From Akkermansia muciniphila (lineage in GTDB: Bacteria > Verrucomicrobiota > Verrucomicrobiia > Verrucomicrobiales > Akkermansiaceae), in NCBI RefSeq assembly GCF_030848305.1, contig NZ_CP114598.1, forward strand, positions 248,001 to 312,000: a stretch of DNA of 64,000 bases, read 5' to 3'. Positions 45,205 through 54,042 of the stretch are shown here, piece by piece. The notes under the pieces are model-generated. The model searched no databases, had not been told where the DNA came from, and saw nothing but the letters and a program-made list of their open reading frames with translations. The position numbers and the translations under genes were made by a program. Numbering within the stretch: position 1 is the stretch's first letter; the number at the start of each line of letters is the position of its first letter.

Positions 45205-46461
45205 TCAATGCGCGTACATTACATCGCGGTAAAGTCCCATGGCCCTGAAAAGAAGAGGAGAACGGGTTACTACGTCCGTCTCCGCAATAAGACGGGCTAT
45301 GGTGCTGGAAACGGCCATTTCCGCTTCCTCCGCACGGCGGCTGATACGCTCCATTTCCCTGGTTTTCACCAGATTCATACGTCCAGATTTCTGAAAATCA
45401 TCAACAACATAGCGCAGCCTTTTCAACTTGGCCACCACTTCCACCAACTCCATGGCGCACCGGTCAGCCGTTCCGGCATCCTTGATGCCGCGAAGAAGAA
45501 AGTCAACTCTCTCCAGGCACAGGCAGAACTCCTCCATGGTCACGACAGGGTCGGACCAGAACTCCTGAAAATCGATCAGCCTGGGCTGCTCTATTTTAAG
45601 CCCCGCCACAGCCTTTTGCATGGAAGGGGAACCATACATCCTGGCCGTCGTCAGCTTCAGGAGCGCCCGGAAAGCGCGTTTACGCTCATCCTCCGCCTGC
45701 TTTCTCATCTTTTCCAGCCCCTCATGGAAATGCCGTTCAAAACCGGGAATCCAGTCACCATACTTCTTCTCCATTCTGGCAATGTTGTTCATCTGTTCCC
45801 TGACCATTCGGCCCTGAAGGGCTACAGATACGGCATAGGCTTCCGCGGCAACTTTATTGTCAATCCCCTCCAGCATGTCCACCATGGTGGAATACTGTTC
45901 CAGATAAGCTTTCAGAAACGGCTTTATCTTGTTATTCAAATACAGGGCCACCCGTTCGTCCGTCAGACTGAGACCGCACTTTTCCAGATCATTCCTGATG
46001 ACATCGGAATCATAATACCTGAATTCATGGAGCTTCAGTATTCCCGACATCATCCGGTCGCGGGCCTTGTCCACGCGTTCCCGGAGAATGGAATGAAAGG
46101 CGGGATGCATTTTACGCGATTCTTCATGCACGCGCAGATTCAGAGCCATCAGGCGCCCGCAATTCATATCGTAAAATTTAAATTTCTCCGTCAGGCGTCC
46201 AAGTTCATCCATCAGGGCCTCTCCTGCGGCACGGTCCTGGATGGAAATAACCAGATCCGTCATCTGTTCCACTTCCTTCAGTCGCAGGGAAAGCAGCTCT
46301 TCATAAGATTCCACCGGGGAAAGCTCTTCAGAAGCCCCTGCTTCCGCAGACCTGGCATCTTTTCCCTTATCTCCGCAGGAACACAAACACAGCGCCAGCG
46401 GGAGCGCGCCTCCCATCAACGGCAAATTCAGGAACAGAGAAAAACAGGAGCTAAACTTCAT
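45205..46461 (-). CDS. Helical lipoprotein of unknown function
   Basis: A 418-residue protein with a lipoprotein-type signal (hydrophobic stretch ending LCLCSCGDKG). The mature part is almost entirely helical and charged (SYEELLSLRLKEVEQMTDLV, EKMRKQAEDERKRAFRALLK), probably coiled coil or a helical bundle. No family recognised. It diverges from def. Confidence 0.65.
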   Translation of the reverse strand: MKFSSCFSLFLNLPLMGGALPLALCLCSCGDKGKDARSAEAGASEELSPVESYEELLSLRLKEVEQMTDLVISIQDRAAGEALMDELGRLTEKFKFYDMNCGRLMALNLRVHEESRKMHPAFHSILRERVDKARDRMMSGILKLHEFRYYDSDVIRNDLEKCGLSLTDERVALYLNNKIKPFLKAYLEQYSTMVDMLEGIDNKVAAEAYAVSVALQGRMVREQMNNIARMEKKYGDWIPGFERHFHEGLEKMRKQAEDERKRAFRALLKLTTARMYGSPSMQKAVAGLKIEQPRLIDFQEFWSDPVVTMEEFCLCLERVDFLLRGIKDAGTADRCAMELVEVVAKLKRLRYVVDDFQKSGRMNLVKTREMERISRRAEEAEMAVSSTIARLIAETDVVTRSPLLFRAMGLYRDVMYAH

Positions 46462-46638
46462 AAGAAAGCAGCATTGAAGAAGAAGAATGAAACTCCGGCC
46501 CGCACCGCGGCGCCGAAGCTACCGTAAAAAAGCGTCATCAAAGTTCAAGGTCTTTTCATTTCATCCGGGAAAAACATTCCCGTTCCTTCGACAGGAAGAA
46601 ATATTTATTTAATATGGTGAACACTTTTCTGATTCGGG

Positions 46639-47319
46639 ATGTCACACTTTTTTATCCATATCATCCTGTCAGCCGTGATTCTTGATATTCTTCAATACGG
46701 ACATCCTCTTTTGAGAGAGGAATGCGGGCCCGTAGTTCATATCAACAGAGATATCCTTTCCTTCCTGGACGATATGCAGGAAACCCTGGCCCAGGGAGGC
46801 ATAGGCCTGGCCGCGCCGCAGGTAGGCCGGCCCATTCAGATGGTCACCATCAACATCCCCTCCACAGATGCAACCACTACCTGGCTGGAAGTGGACGGAC
46901 GCCCCGCTACTTTGTCCCAAATCATGCCCTTGAATTTCATCAATCCCATCCTGCATCCCTTCGGCAAAAAAGTGCCGTACCGGGAAGGCTGCCTGAGCAT
47001 CACCAAAGTATATGCGGACGTAATGCGCCGTTCCTGCGTACGGGCAATTCTAACCATGATGGACGGACGGACTGTGACTGTGAAATGCAACGGACTGCTG
47101 GCGCGCTGCCTGCAGCACGAGGTAGACCACCTTCACGGAGGCCTGTTTACGGACCTGGTTTCCCCCGGCGACCATGACAAGGTAATACGAAGGCTCAGAT
47201 TGACTCATCCGGACGCTTTTGAAGAAGACGACGACAGCTATGCACGTCGCATGAAAGAAGAACGCCGCGCCCATGCCCGGGAAGCCCGGATGCCGCATCC
47301 TCCCGGAAAAACAGCCTGA
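46639..47319 (+). CDS. def: Peptide deformylase
   Basis: Up to 226 residues, with all three deformylase motifs: GIGLAAPQVG, EGCLSI and QHEVDHLHG, which together bind the metal and catalyse removal of the N-formyl group from nascent proteins. The conserved start of the family (ILDILQYGHPLLRE) begins at a GTG at 46675, so the real start may be that GTG rather than the ATG at 46639. A ~35-residue charged tail follows the core. Confidence 0.93.
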   Translation: MSHFFIHIILSAVILDILQYGHPLLREECGPVVHINRDILSFLDDMQETLAQGGIGLAAPQVGRPIQMVTINIPSTDATTTWLEVDGRPATLSQIMPLNFINPILHPFGKKVPYREGCLSITKVYADVMRRSCVRAILTMMDGRTVTVKCNGLLARCLQHEVDHLHGGLFTDLVSPGDHDKVIRRLRLTHPDAFEEDDDSYARRMKEERRAHAREARMPHPPGKTA

Positions 47320-47332
47320 CGTTTCAACAACA

Positions 47333-47440
47333 CCCCTATCCCCCTTTATCCCTATCCCCCTTTATCCCTATCCCCCTTTATCCCTATCCCCCTTTATCCC
47401 TGTCCCCCTTTATCCCTGTCCCCCTTTATCCCTGTCCCCT
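47333..47440. repeat. 16-bp tandem repeat (minisatellite), about 6.75 copies
   Basis: The unit ccctatccccctttat is repeated without gaps; the last three copies have ccctgt instead of ccctat. On the minus strand it reads as runs of 3-5 G separated by 3 and 5 bases, a strong G-quadruplex pattern. It fills the space between the def stop and the tdh terminator. Confidence 0.93.
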
Positions 47441-47477
47441 AAAAAATGCCCCGGTTTCCTGAAGGAAAACCGGGGCA
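47441..47477 (-). terminator. Terminator of tdh
   Basis: On the minus strand TGCCCCGGTTTTCC pairs with GGAAACCGGGGCA across a short loop and is followed by six T (A run at 47441-47446), 31 bases after the tdh stop. Confidence 0.92.
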
Positions 47478-47507
47478 TCCACAATCACATGGAAAGAAAA
47501 AAGGGAA

Positions 47508-48536
47508 TCAAACAATCCAGTCCAGAACAACCTTGCCGGATTTTCCCGAATTCATGGCTTCAAACCCTTCCCGGAATTCCGTATAGGGCAGACGGTGCGT
47601 GATGATGGGCGCTATATCCAGGCCGCTGCGGATCATGGAATCCATCTTATGCCACGTTTCAAAGATTTCACGGCCATAAATTCCTTTCATCTTCAGCCCT
47701 TTCCAAATGAATTTATTCCATTCGATGCTGGAACCGTCGGGTTGAATTCCCAGCAGGGAAATATTGGCTCCGTTGCGGGAATTGTCGATGATGTCCTTCA
47801 GGCAAGACGGAGCTCCGCTCATTTCCAGGCACACGTCAAAACCCTCCGTCATTTCCAGTTCCTTCATCACGTCTTCCAGCTTTTCACGGGTCACGTTCAC
47901 GGTCCGGTCCGCACCCAGCGTTTTGGCAAGGCCCAGGCGGAAATCATTGATATCCGTAATGACCACCGTCTTGGCTCCGGCCTTCTTGCAAACGGCGGCG
48001 GCCATGCAGCCGATCACTCCGGCCCCGGTAATCAGGACGTCCTCGCCTACCAGGTCCCAGGACAAAGCCGTATGGACGGCGTTGCCCAGCGGGTCGAAGA
48101 TAGAGGCGATTTCCATCGGAATACTCTTGTGGATGCGCACCACGTTATCCTGCGGAATGGAAAGGTACTCCGCAAAACAGCCGGGCCTGTTGACCCCCAC
48201 TCCCTTTGTGTTGGGACACAAGTGCTTCTGCCCTGAACGGCAGCTGCGGCAATGGCCGCAGACAATGTGCCCCTCACCGGAAACAATCTCCCCGGGCTTG
48301 TATTCCGTCACGGAAGAGCCTACGGACTCAATCACGCCGCAGAACTCATGGCCCACATGCATCCCCACCGGAATAGTCTGCTGGGCCCATTTATCCCAAT
48401 TCCAAATATGAAGGTCCGTGCCGCAAATGGCTGTTTTATGAATTTTAATCAGAACATCATTCGGGCCGACTTCCGGCATAGGAACATCCATCAATTCCAA
48501 ACCGGGGCCAGCCTGCGTTTTTACAAGAGCTTTCAT
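47508..48536 (-). CDS. tdh: L-threonine 3-dehydrogenase
   Basis: A 342-residue zinc-dependent dehydrogenase starting at the ATG at 48536 ([19 protein letters not shown]). [15 protein letters not shown] and GHEFCGVIE form the catalytic zinc site, and [15 protein letters not shown] the structural zinc site. It oxidises threonine to 2-amino-3-ketobutyrate. The usual partner gene kbl is not adjacent. Confidence 0.93.
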   Translation of the reverse strand: MKALVKTQAGPGLELMDVPMPEVGPNDVLIKIHKTAICGTDLHIWNWDKWAQQTIPVGMHVGHEFCGVIESVGSSVTEYKPGEIVSGEGHIVCGHCRSCRSGQKHLCPNTKGVGVNRPGCFAEYLSIPQDNVVRIHKSIPMEIASIFDPLGNAVHTALSWDLVGEDVLITGAGVIGCMAAAVCKKAGAKTVVITDINDFRLGLAKTLGADRTVNVTREKLEDVMKELEMTEGFDVCLEMSGAPSCLKDIIDNSRNGANISLLGIQPDGSSIEWNKFIWKGLKMKGIYGREIFETWHKMDSMIRSGLDIAPIITHRLPYTEFREGFEAMNSGKSGKVVLDWIV

Positions 48537-48805
48537 GCCCCCCATTCATGCTCTTTTTCCCCTGCGGCGGCAAGCTCAAAATTCATTTCGGAACGCCGAA
48601 AAGCCCAGGGAACGGAGGCTCCCGCCTCTCCTTCCCTTCTCAGGAAAACGCCTCGGAACAACTGCGGACGGCAAACGCCGGAAAGACGTTCCTGTTCAAT
48701 CGACAATTCAAAAACACACGCAATTTGCCCTTTCCAACGGGAAAGAATCATGATACCAAGGCGTGCGAGTTCTCCTTTTGAACACTTTACTCTATTTACA
48801 GAACC

Positions 48806-50470
48806 ATGGCGAAATCATTTTTACCCACCATTTTCGAGCACCCGTATGAAATAGACCCCAAATATGGGAAAAGCGTTGCGTACTTCTCCATGGAATACGC
48901 CATTGATAATTCATTTAAAATCTATTCCGGCGGTCTGGGCTACCTGTCCGGCTCCCATATGCGCAGCGCGCATGACCTGCGCCAGAACCTCGTAGGCGTC
49001 GGTATTCTGTGGAGCTACGGCTACTATAACCAGATCCGTGCGGAAGACGGGTCCATGGCTACGCAATACATGCGTAAAAACTACCCGTTCCTGGAAGATC
49101 ACAACATCAAATTCCTCATTCATGTCTGCGGAGCGCCCGTCTGGGTAAAAGCCTACTTCCTGAATCCGGAAACATTCGGCACCGCGCCCATGTTCTTCCT
49201 TTCCACGGACCTGGAGGAAAATGACGAGGAAAGCCGCAACATCTCCCGCCGCCTGTACGACGCCAACGGATTCACTCGCATCGCCCAGTACGTGCTGCTG
49301 GGCAAGGGAGGCGCCCGCCTTTTTGACGAACTGGGCGTTGAACCGGAAATCTACCATTTAAACGAAGCCCACGGCCTGGCTGCAGCCTTCCACGTGCTTG
49401 CCAAGACCGGCAGCGTGGAAGAAGTGCGCAAGCGTTTCGTTTTCACCACCCATACCCCGGAAGAAGCCGGCAACGAAAAGATGGACGTAAACACCATGAA
49501 TACGTTCTCCTTCTTCGACGGGCTCTCCATGGAACAGGTGCGCGCCGCCGTAGGCATGACGGACAATACGTTCAACTACACGCTGGCCGCCTTACGCCTC
49601 TCCCACATCGCCAACGGCGTCTCCAAACTCCATGGAGAAGTGTCCCGCCAGATGTGGAAGGACTATGAGGGCATATGCCCCATCATCCATATCACGAATG
49701 CCCAGAACCAAAAATACTGGCAGGACCCGGAACTGGCGGAAGCCTTCCAGGCCCGCAACAAGGAAGCGTTCATCCGCCGCAAGCGGGCCCTGAAAAAAGC
49801 CCTCTTCCGCATGGTGGGTGAACAAACGGGCCGCGTTTTTGACCCGAACTGCCTCACTATCGTATGGGCGCGCCGTTTTGCGGCCTACAAGCGTCCGGAC
49901 CTGGTCACCGGCAATCCCACGATGTTCGAACGCATGCTCCAGCGCACCAATTATCCGGTGCAGTTCATCTGGGCCGGCAAACCCTACCCGATGGATCATG
50001 GCGCTATTGAAATCTTTAACCGCCTGAACGACATGACGGCCAAATACCCCCGTTCCGCCGTGCTCACCGGCTATGAACTGGGCTTGAGCCGCTACCTGAA
50101 AAACGGTTCCGACGTATGGCTCAACAACCCCGTGGTAACCCGGGAAGCCTCCGGAACCTCCGGCATGTCCGCCGCCATGAACGGCTCCATCTCCGTCTCC
50201 ACCAATGACGGCTGGATCTGCGAATTCGCCAAGGATGGGAAAAACTGCTTCGTCATTCCGGAAGCTCCCGCCCATCTCTCCCCGGAAGCCCGCGACCGCT
50301 CCGACCGCGATAACTTCTACAACATTCTGGACGACAAGATTCTTCCCCTCTACTACGATCACAACGACAAGTGGATGGACATCGTTTTCAATGCGATGAC
50401 AGACATCTATCCCGAATTCGACTCCGACCGCATGGCGGATCAGTACTACACGGAAATGTACAACAGCTAG
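48806..50470 (+). CDS. Alpha-glucan phosphorylase family protein (GT35-like) lacking the PLP lysine
   Basis: A 554-residue protein of the short bacterial alpha-glucan phosphorylase type: SVAYFSMEYAIDNSFKIYSGGLG, HLNEAHGLAAAF, TTHTPEEAGNEKM, VWARRFAAYKRPDL, IWAGKPYPMD and NNPVVTREASGTSGMSAAMNG. In phosphorylases the equivalent GMKxxxNG segment holds the lysine that binds pyridoxal phosphate; here the residue is Ser455. By family it would cleave glycogen or maltodextrin with phosphate, but without that lysine it may instead be a glucan glycosyltransferase or an inactive form. It stands alone, with a strong terminator. Confidence 0.8.
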   Translation: MAKSFLPTIFEHPYEIDPKYGKSVAYFSMEYAIDNSFKIYSGGLGYLSGSHMRSAHDLRQNLVGVGILWSYGYYNQIRAEDGSMATQYMRKNYPFLEDHNIKFLIHVCGAPVWVKAYFLNPETFGTAPMFFLSTDLEENDEESRNISRRLYDANGFTRIAQYVLLGKGGARLFDELGVEPEIYHLNEAHGLAAAFHVLAKTGSVEEVRKRFVFTTHTPEEAGNEKMDVNTMNTFSFFDGLSMEQVRAAVGMTDNTFNYTLAALRLSHIANGVSKLHGEVSRQMWKDYEGICPIIHITNAQNQKYWQDPELAEAFQARNKEAFIRRKRALKKALFRMVGEQTGRVFDPNCLTIVWARRFAAYKRPDLVTGNPTMFERMLQRTNYPVQFIWAGKPYPMDHGAIEIFNRLNDMTAKYPRSAVLTGYELGLSRYLKNGSDVWLNNPVVTREASGTSGMSAAMNGSISVSTNDGWICEFAKDGKNCFVIPEAPAHLSPEARDRSDRDNFYNILDDKILPLYYDHNDKWMDIVFNAMTDIYPEFDSDRMADQYYTEMYNS

Positions 50471-50495
50471 GATACAACCTTGCTTTCCCTTATGC

Positions 50496-50534
50496 AACGG
50501 CCGCCTTTCTTCAAGAAAGGCGGCCGTTCTTTTT
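50496..50534 (+). terminator. Terminator of the phosphorylase-like gene
   Basis: A long perfect stem (AACGGCCGCCTTTCTT region, 50496-50528) with a tiny loop is followed by CTTTTT, 26 bases past the stop. Confidence 0.93.
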
Positions 50535-50572
50535 GAAACCGTTGTCAACAATCCACGGGAAGCGGAACAAGC

Positions 50573-51346
50573 CTATTTGGGAACTTCTTCCTCCCCTCCG
50601 GCCTCAGACGCCACCTTGTCTGCGTCCCTTTTATGGCGGTGCGCAAAAACATTCTCCTGTTGCCATACGCGGGAAAAAGCAGACGTGATCAGCCCTGTGG
50701 AAATAGCAATGATGGACACGGCAATAAACATAATTACCCCGGTAAAAATACGCCCCATGGGAGTAATAGGCACCAGGTCTCCATATCCAACCGTGCTTAA
50801 AGTTTCCACGGCAAACCAGAGAGCGTCAAAAAAGGAACGGAATTTCTCGGGCTGGGCATCGTGTTCCGCAATATAGATTCCCAGGGAAGTGACGTACAGC
50901 ATGAACAGGATAACGGAGAAGAACAGAAAAAATTCATCCCGGATCAGGTAAAAAGCTTTTTTGAAACTGGCGGCGGTTTCATTAAACCGGGCCAACTTGA
51001 AAATAGCCAGTATGCGGACAATCCGCAGGGAATAAAGAATCTGCCAGTCCGTCCCGAAAAACATGGCCAGAAACGGCACGCAGACAATAAAATCCAGAAT
51101 CCCCATGCCGCTGAAAATATAAGCCTTCCGGGGCTTGGCGCACAGCACCCTCAGGATATACTCAAACATGAAGAAATAACTGATCCAGTAATTCACCTTG
51201 ACCGCAATACGGCCAACCAGAGGATGAATATCCGGGATGGCATTCAACGTGTACAGCATGAACCATACCAGAATCAGAACCCTGACGATGTTCTCCCAGG
51301 GGCCGAAATTGGCAGAGCCCGGCTTGGTGCGGGTAATCAGCGGCAT
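50573..51346 (-). CDS. Voltage-gated-type potassium channel (ion transport protein)
   Basis: I start at the ATG at 51346 (257 aa), which avoids overlap with the upstream gene. Six membrane helices are visible. An S4-like helix with spaced Arg (SLRIVRILAIFKLARF) and the K+ selectivity filter TVGYGD before the last helix make it a six-helix K+ channel. A short charged tail ends the protein with no ligand-binding domain. It follows the Spx/ArsC-like gene by eight bases. Confidence 0.9.
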   Translation of the reverse strand: MPLITRTKPGSANFGPWENIVRVLILVWFMLYTLNAIPDIHPLVGRIAVKVNYWISYFFMFEYILRVLCAKPRKAYIFSGMGILDFIVCVPFLAMFFGTDWQILYSLRIVRILAIFKLARFNETAASFKKAFYLIRDEFFLFFSVILFMLYVTSLGIYIAEHDAQPEKFRSFFDALWFAVETLSTVGYGDLVPITPMGRIFTGVIMFIAVSIIAISTGLITSAFSRVWQQENVFAHRHKRDADKVASEAGGEEEVPK

Positions 51347-51354
51347 GGCGGGAA

Positions 51355-51714
51355 TCAGGAATGATGAACGGCCTTCCACTCGTCAGCCTTGAAACCGACG
51401 CATATCTTTCCGTTGGCAATAAAAATGGGGCGTTTAACCAGCATGCCGTTGGAAGCCAACAGGGCTATCTGCTCATCCAGGCTCATGCCGGCAAGCTTGT
51501 CTTTCAGCTTCATGCTCTTGTAAAGCAGTCCACTGGTATTAAAAAATTTCCTGGCTGGCAACCCGCTCTCTTCAATCCACCTCCGCAGTTCTTCTGCCGT
51601 GGGGTTCTGTTCCACAATGTGGCGATCCTCATAAGAAATTCCCTGGTCATCAAGCCACTTTTTTGCTTTCTGGCAGGTCGTGCATTTGGGATATTCAATA
51701 AATAATGAAGACAT
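51355..51714 (-). CDS. Spx/ArsC-family thioredoxin-fold protein
   Basis: A 119-residue protein of the arsenate reductase/Spx/MgsR family: YPKCTTCQKAKKWLDDQG with a CxxC motif, then SGLPARKFFNTSG and LVKRPIFI with the cis-Pro loop. Some members are reductases and others bind RNA polymerase; the CxxC favours a redox-active form, but the role is open. It is upstream in an operon with the K+ channel gene. Confidence 0.85.
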   Translation of the reverse strand: MSSLFIEYPKCTTCQKAKKWLDDQGISYEDRHIVEQNPTAEELRRWIEESGLPARKFFNTSGLLYKSMKLKDKLAGMSLDEQIALLASNGMLVKRPIFIANGKICVGFKADEWKAVHHS

Positions 51715-51881
51715 ACCTGCACGCTAGCCCCGTAAACACACCGGGTCAAGCGGCCAGAGCAGCCATCCCGGCGTCATGACTTGATTGGAATACTAGGACC
51801 GTATCCGCCGTTGAACACAAAACCAGGGAAAGAGAGCCCGGACCACGTGCGGATACTGCAACAATTCTGTATTCCGGCACA

Positions 51882-53288
51882 TTAAAGCACCATGGCGCTT
51901 CCCAACTGTGCGATAGAAACGGGATTGCTCTGACGCCCCCTGAGCGCCTCCGCCAAAGCCTGGGTAGCCTTCTTCTCCCCATGCACCAGAATGATATTTT
52001 TCTTGGGCCCCCCGGTCCTGTCAAAATACTCCAGCAGTTCTCCATGGTCCGCATGGCCGGAAAAGGAATCCATCTCCCGTATTCTGGCCCGGACAGGATA
52101 TTGTTTACCCAGGATGGGAACCTCTTTCCACCCATCCATAATCTTGCGGCCCAGCGTATGTTCAGCACAATAGCCTACAAAAAGAACCGTATTTTTCGGA
52201 TCGCCGATGTTATTCGCCAAGTGGTGAAGAATGCGCCCAGCCTCACACATTCCTGAAGCGGAAATAATGATAGCCTGCCCGTTCATTTTATTCAACTCCT
52301 GGGACTCGCCCACGGAACGGATCAAACGCAACTGTTCGAAACAAAACGGATCCTTCTCCCGGAACAGGAAATCGTACACCTCCTTATTGAAACACTCCGG
52401 ATGAATGCGGAAAATCTCCGTCGCGCCTACTGCCATGGGGCTGTCCACATATACAGGCAGCAAGGGCAGAGTGCCTTCATGGTAGGCCCTGTTCAGCAGA
52501 TAAAGCAGCTGCTGGGTGCGCTCCACCGCAAAAGCCGGAATATAAACGCGGCCGCCCAGTTCCAGAGCCTCCTTGATATCCCGGCAGAACGTCTCGTCAT
52601 CACGGGAGGGAGCCTCATGGAAACGGCCGCCGTAAGTGCTCTCCATCAGCAAAATATCCACATCCGGAACCGGAACGGGATCGCGCAGTAATTCGTTATC
52701 TCCCCTCCCCACATCCCCGGAAAACAGGAAACGCTTTTTCCGCCCGTCTTCCCTGTCCTCAATATCCAGACACACCTGTGCAGCGCCCAGAATATGGCCC
52801 GCATCATAAAACGTGAGCGTCACCCCCGGAACAACGGGAATGGGCCGGTCATATCCGATATTCACGAACTGGCGCATGCACCGCTCCGCATCCTGTTCGG
52901 AATAAGTAGGATAAACGTCTGGCTGATGAACACCGCGGCGCTTGTTCATCTTATTGATGAATGCGCAGTCATGCTCCTGAATGCGGGCGGCGTCCGCCAG
53001 CATGAGCTGGCAGAGATCTCTGGTTGCAAATGTACTGTAGATATTTCCCTGAAAACCTTGCTTCACTAAATTGGGAAGATTGCCGGAATGATCAATATGA
53101 GCGTGGGAAAGAACCACTGCGTCCACCTCCGCCGGAGAAAAATAGGGGAAATCCTTATTGATATGCCATGCCTCCTCACGCCGACCCTGGTACATGCCGC
53201 AATCCAGAAGAATCCGGCATCCGTTCACCTCCAGCAAATGCTGGGATCCCGTCGTCGTTCCCGCCGCTCCGCAAAAATGAATCTTCAT
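51882..53288 (-). CDS. Beta-CASP metallo-beta-lactamase-fold RNA-processing exonuclease
   Basis: A 468-residue protein starting at the ATG at 53288 (MKIHFCGAAGTTTGSQHLLE). The metal site is LSHAHIDHSGNLP, followed by ILLMESTYGGR, the beta-CASP part with VYIPAFAVERTQQLL and IIISASGMCEAGRILHH, and the C-terminal RNA-specificity motif FSGHADHGELLEYF. Family members are RNases or 3'-end processing enzymes. It is transcribed alone. Confidence 0.88.
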   Translation of the reverse strand: MKIHFCGAAGTTTGSQHLLEVNGCRILLDCGMYQGRREEAWHINKDFPYFSPAEVDAVVLSHAHIDHSGNLPNLVKQGFQGNIYSTFATRDLCQLMLADAARIQEHDCAFINKMNKRRGVHQPDVYPTYSEQDAERCMRQFVNIGYDRPIPVVPGVTLTFYDAGHILGAAQVCLDIEDREDGRKKRFLFSGDVGRGDNELLRDPVPVPDVDILLMESTYGGRFHEAPSRDDETFCRDIKEALELGGRVYIPAFAVERTQQLLYLLNRAYHEGTLPLLPVYVDSPMAVGATEIFRIHPECFNKEVYDFLFREKDPFCFEQLRLIRSVGESQELNKMNGQAIIISASGMCEAGRILHHLANNIGDPKNTVLFVGYCAEHTLGRKIMDGWKEVPILGKQYPVRARIREMDSFSGHADHGELLEYFDRTGGPKKNIILVHGEKKATQALAEALRGRQSNPVSIAQLGSAMVL

Positions 53289-53632
53289 TAGTACATGTGT
53301 ACAACAAGCCAACGGACAACGCAAGAAATCAATACTTGAAGCCCTGCATTCAATATACCCTTTGAAAAACGAAAAACATCCGCCGTAAAAAAATCCATGC
53401 CTTTTCTTTTTTCCAGGCCCTGAAAAAAGGACCGCGATAAACTGAACAGCTCCCCACTCTGCACAGTATTCCTGTGAACATTCAATTTCTCTTCTTTCCC
53501 GCCCGTATCCTGCCGGAAAATAAAACCTGCAGGCTATTAAAAAACTTCCGTTCTAATTGCTCCCGCCTTCTGAACAAAGCGGTTGGCAAAAAAGGCCCGC
53601 TCCATTTTAATAAAACCTTTCAACCAAAATAA
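53289..53632. other. Intergenic stretch, no gene seen
   Basis: About 345 AT-richer bases upstream of the beta-CASP gene and downstream of tatA. Only short open frames without family resemblance are present. It must hold the beta-CASP promoter, but none is clear enough to call. Confidence 0.5.
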
Positions 53633-53657
53633 ACAGGACAGGAGATTCCCGCCCTGT
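53625..53657 (-). terminator. Terminator of tatA
   Basis: On the minus strand a 10-bp stem with two G-U pairs (53657-53648 with 53642-53633) is followed by TTATTTTGG. It lies 28 bases beyond the tatA stop. Confidence 0.65.
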
Positions 53658-53685
53658 TCTTATATTGCCGTCAAACTGCAACAAC

Positions 53686-53985
53686 TTACTTACCTTCCGG
53701 TTTGGAGTCCGTCGTCTTCTCCACCTCCACATCAATGGGCCGGGAAAGCTCGGGAGAAGGCCGGACCTCCATTTTGGAGGCGGAGACATCACTCATCGTT
53801 TCCTTCTCCGTCTTTAACAGTTCTTCCTCAAATTCAGATTTGGCTTTCTTGAATTCTCCCAGGCTCTTGCCCAGTCCGCGGGCAAATTCCGGAAGTTTCT
53901 TAGCGCCGAACAGAAGGAAGACAATCACCAGAATGGCGATAATTTCCGGTGTTCCCAGTCCAAAAATAGCTAACATGTTCATCAT
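53686..53985 (-). CDS. tatA: Twin-arginine translocase subunit TatA/E
   Basis: A 99-residue protein with the TatA layout: a short membrane helix ([17 protein letters not shown]), the hinge [14 protein letters not shown], an amphipathic helix ([17 protein letters not shown]) and a polar, acidic tail. TatA forms the pore of the folded-protein exporter in the inner membrane. tatB and tatC are not adjacent. The second or third Met (53982, 53976) are possible starts. Confidence 0.9.
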   Translation of the reverse strand: MMNMLAIFGLGTPEIIAILVIVFLLFGAKKLPEFARGLGKSLGEFKKAKSEFEEELLKTEKETMSDVSASKMEVRPSPELSRPIDVEVEKTTDSKPEGK

Positions 53986-54042
53986 GGAGTACTACAGTAT
54001 TTTTAACAGATTTTTTTCATGCCGGATACCTCATAATACGCT

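Noticed and set aside
47333-47440. CRISPR array
   Set aside because: The short repeat has no spacers and no cas genes are nearby; it is a head-to-tail minisatellite.
47273-47602. Plus-strand open frame rich in Pro/Leu/Ser across the minisatellite
   Set aside because: It is the translation of the tandem repeat and overlaps the tdh 3' end; no start signal.
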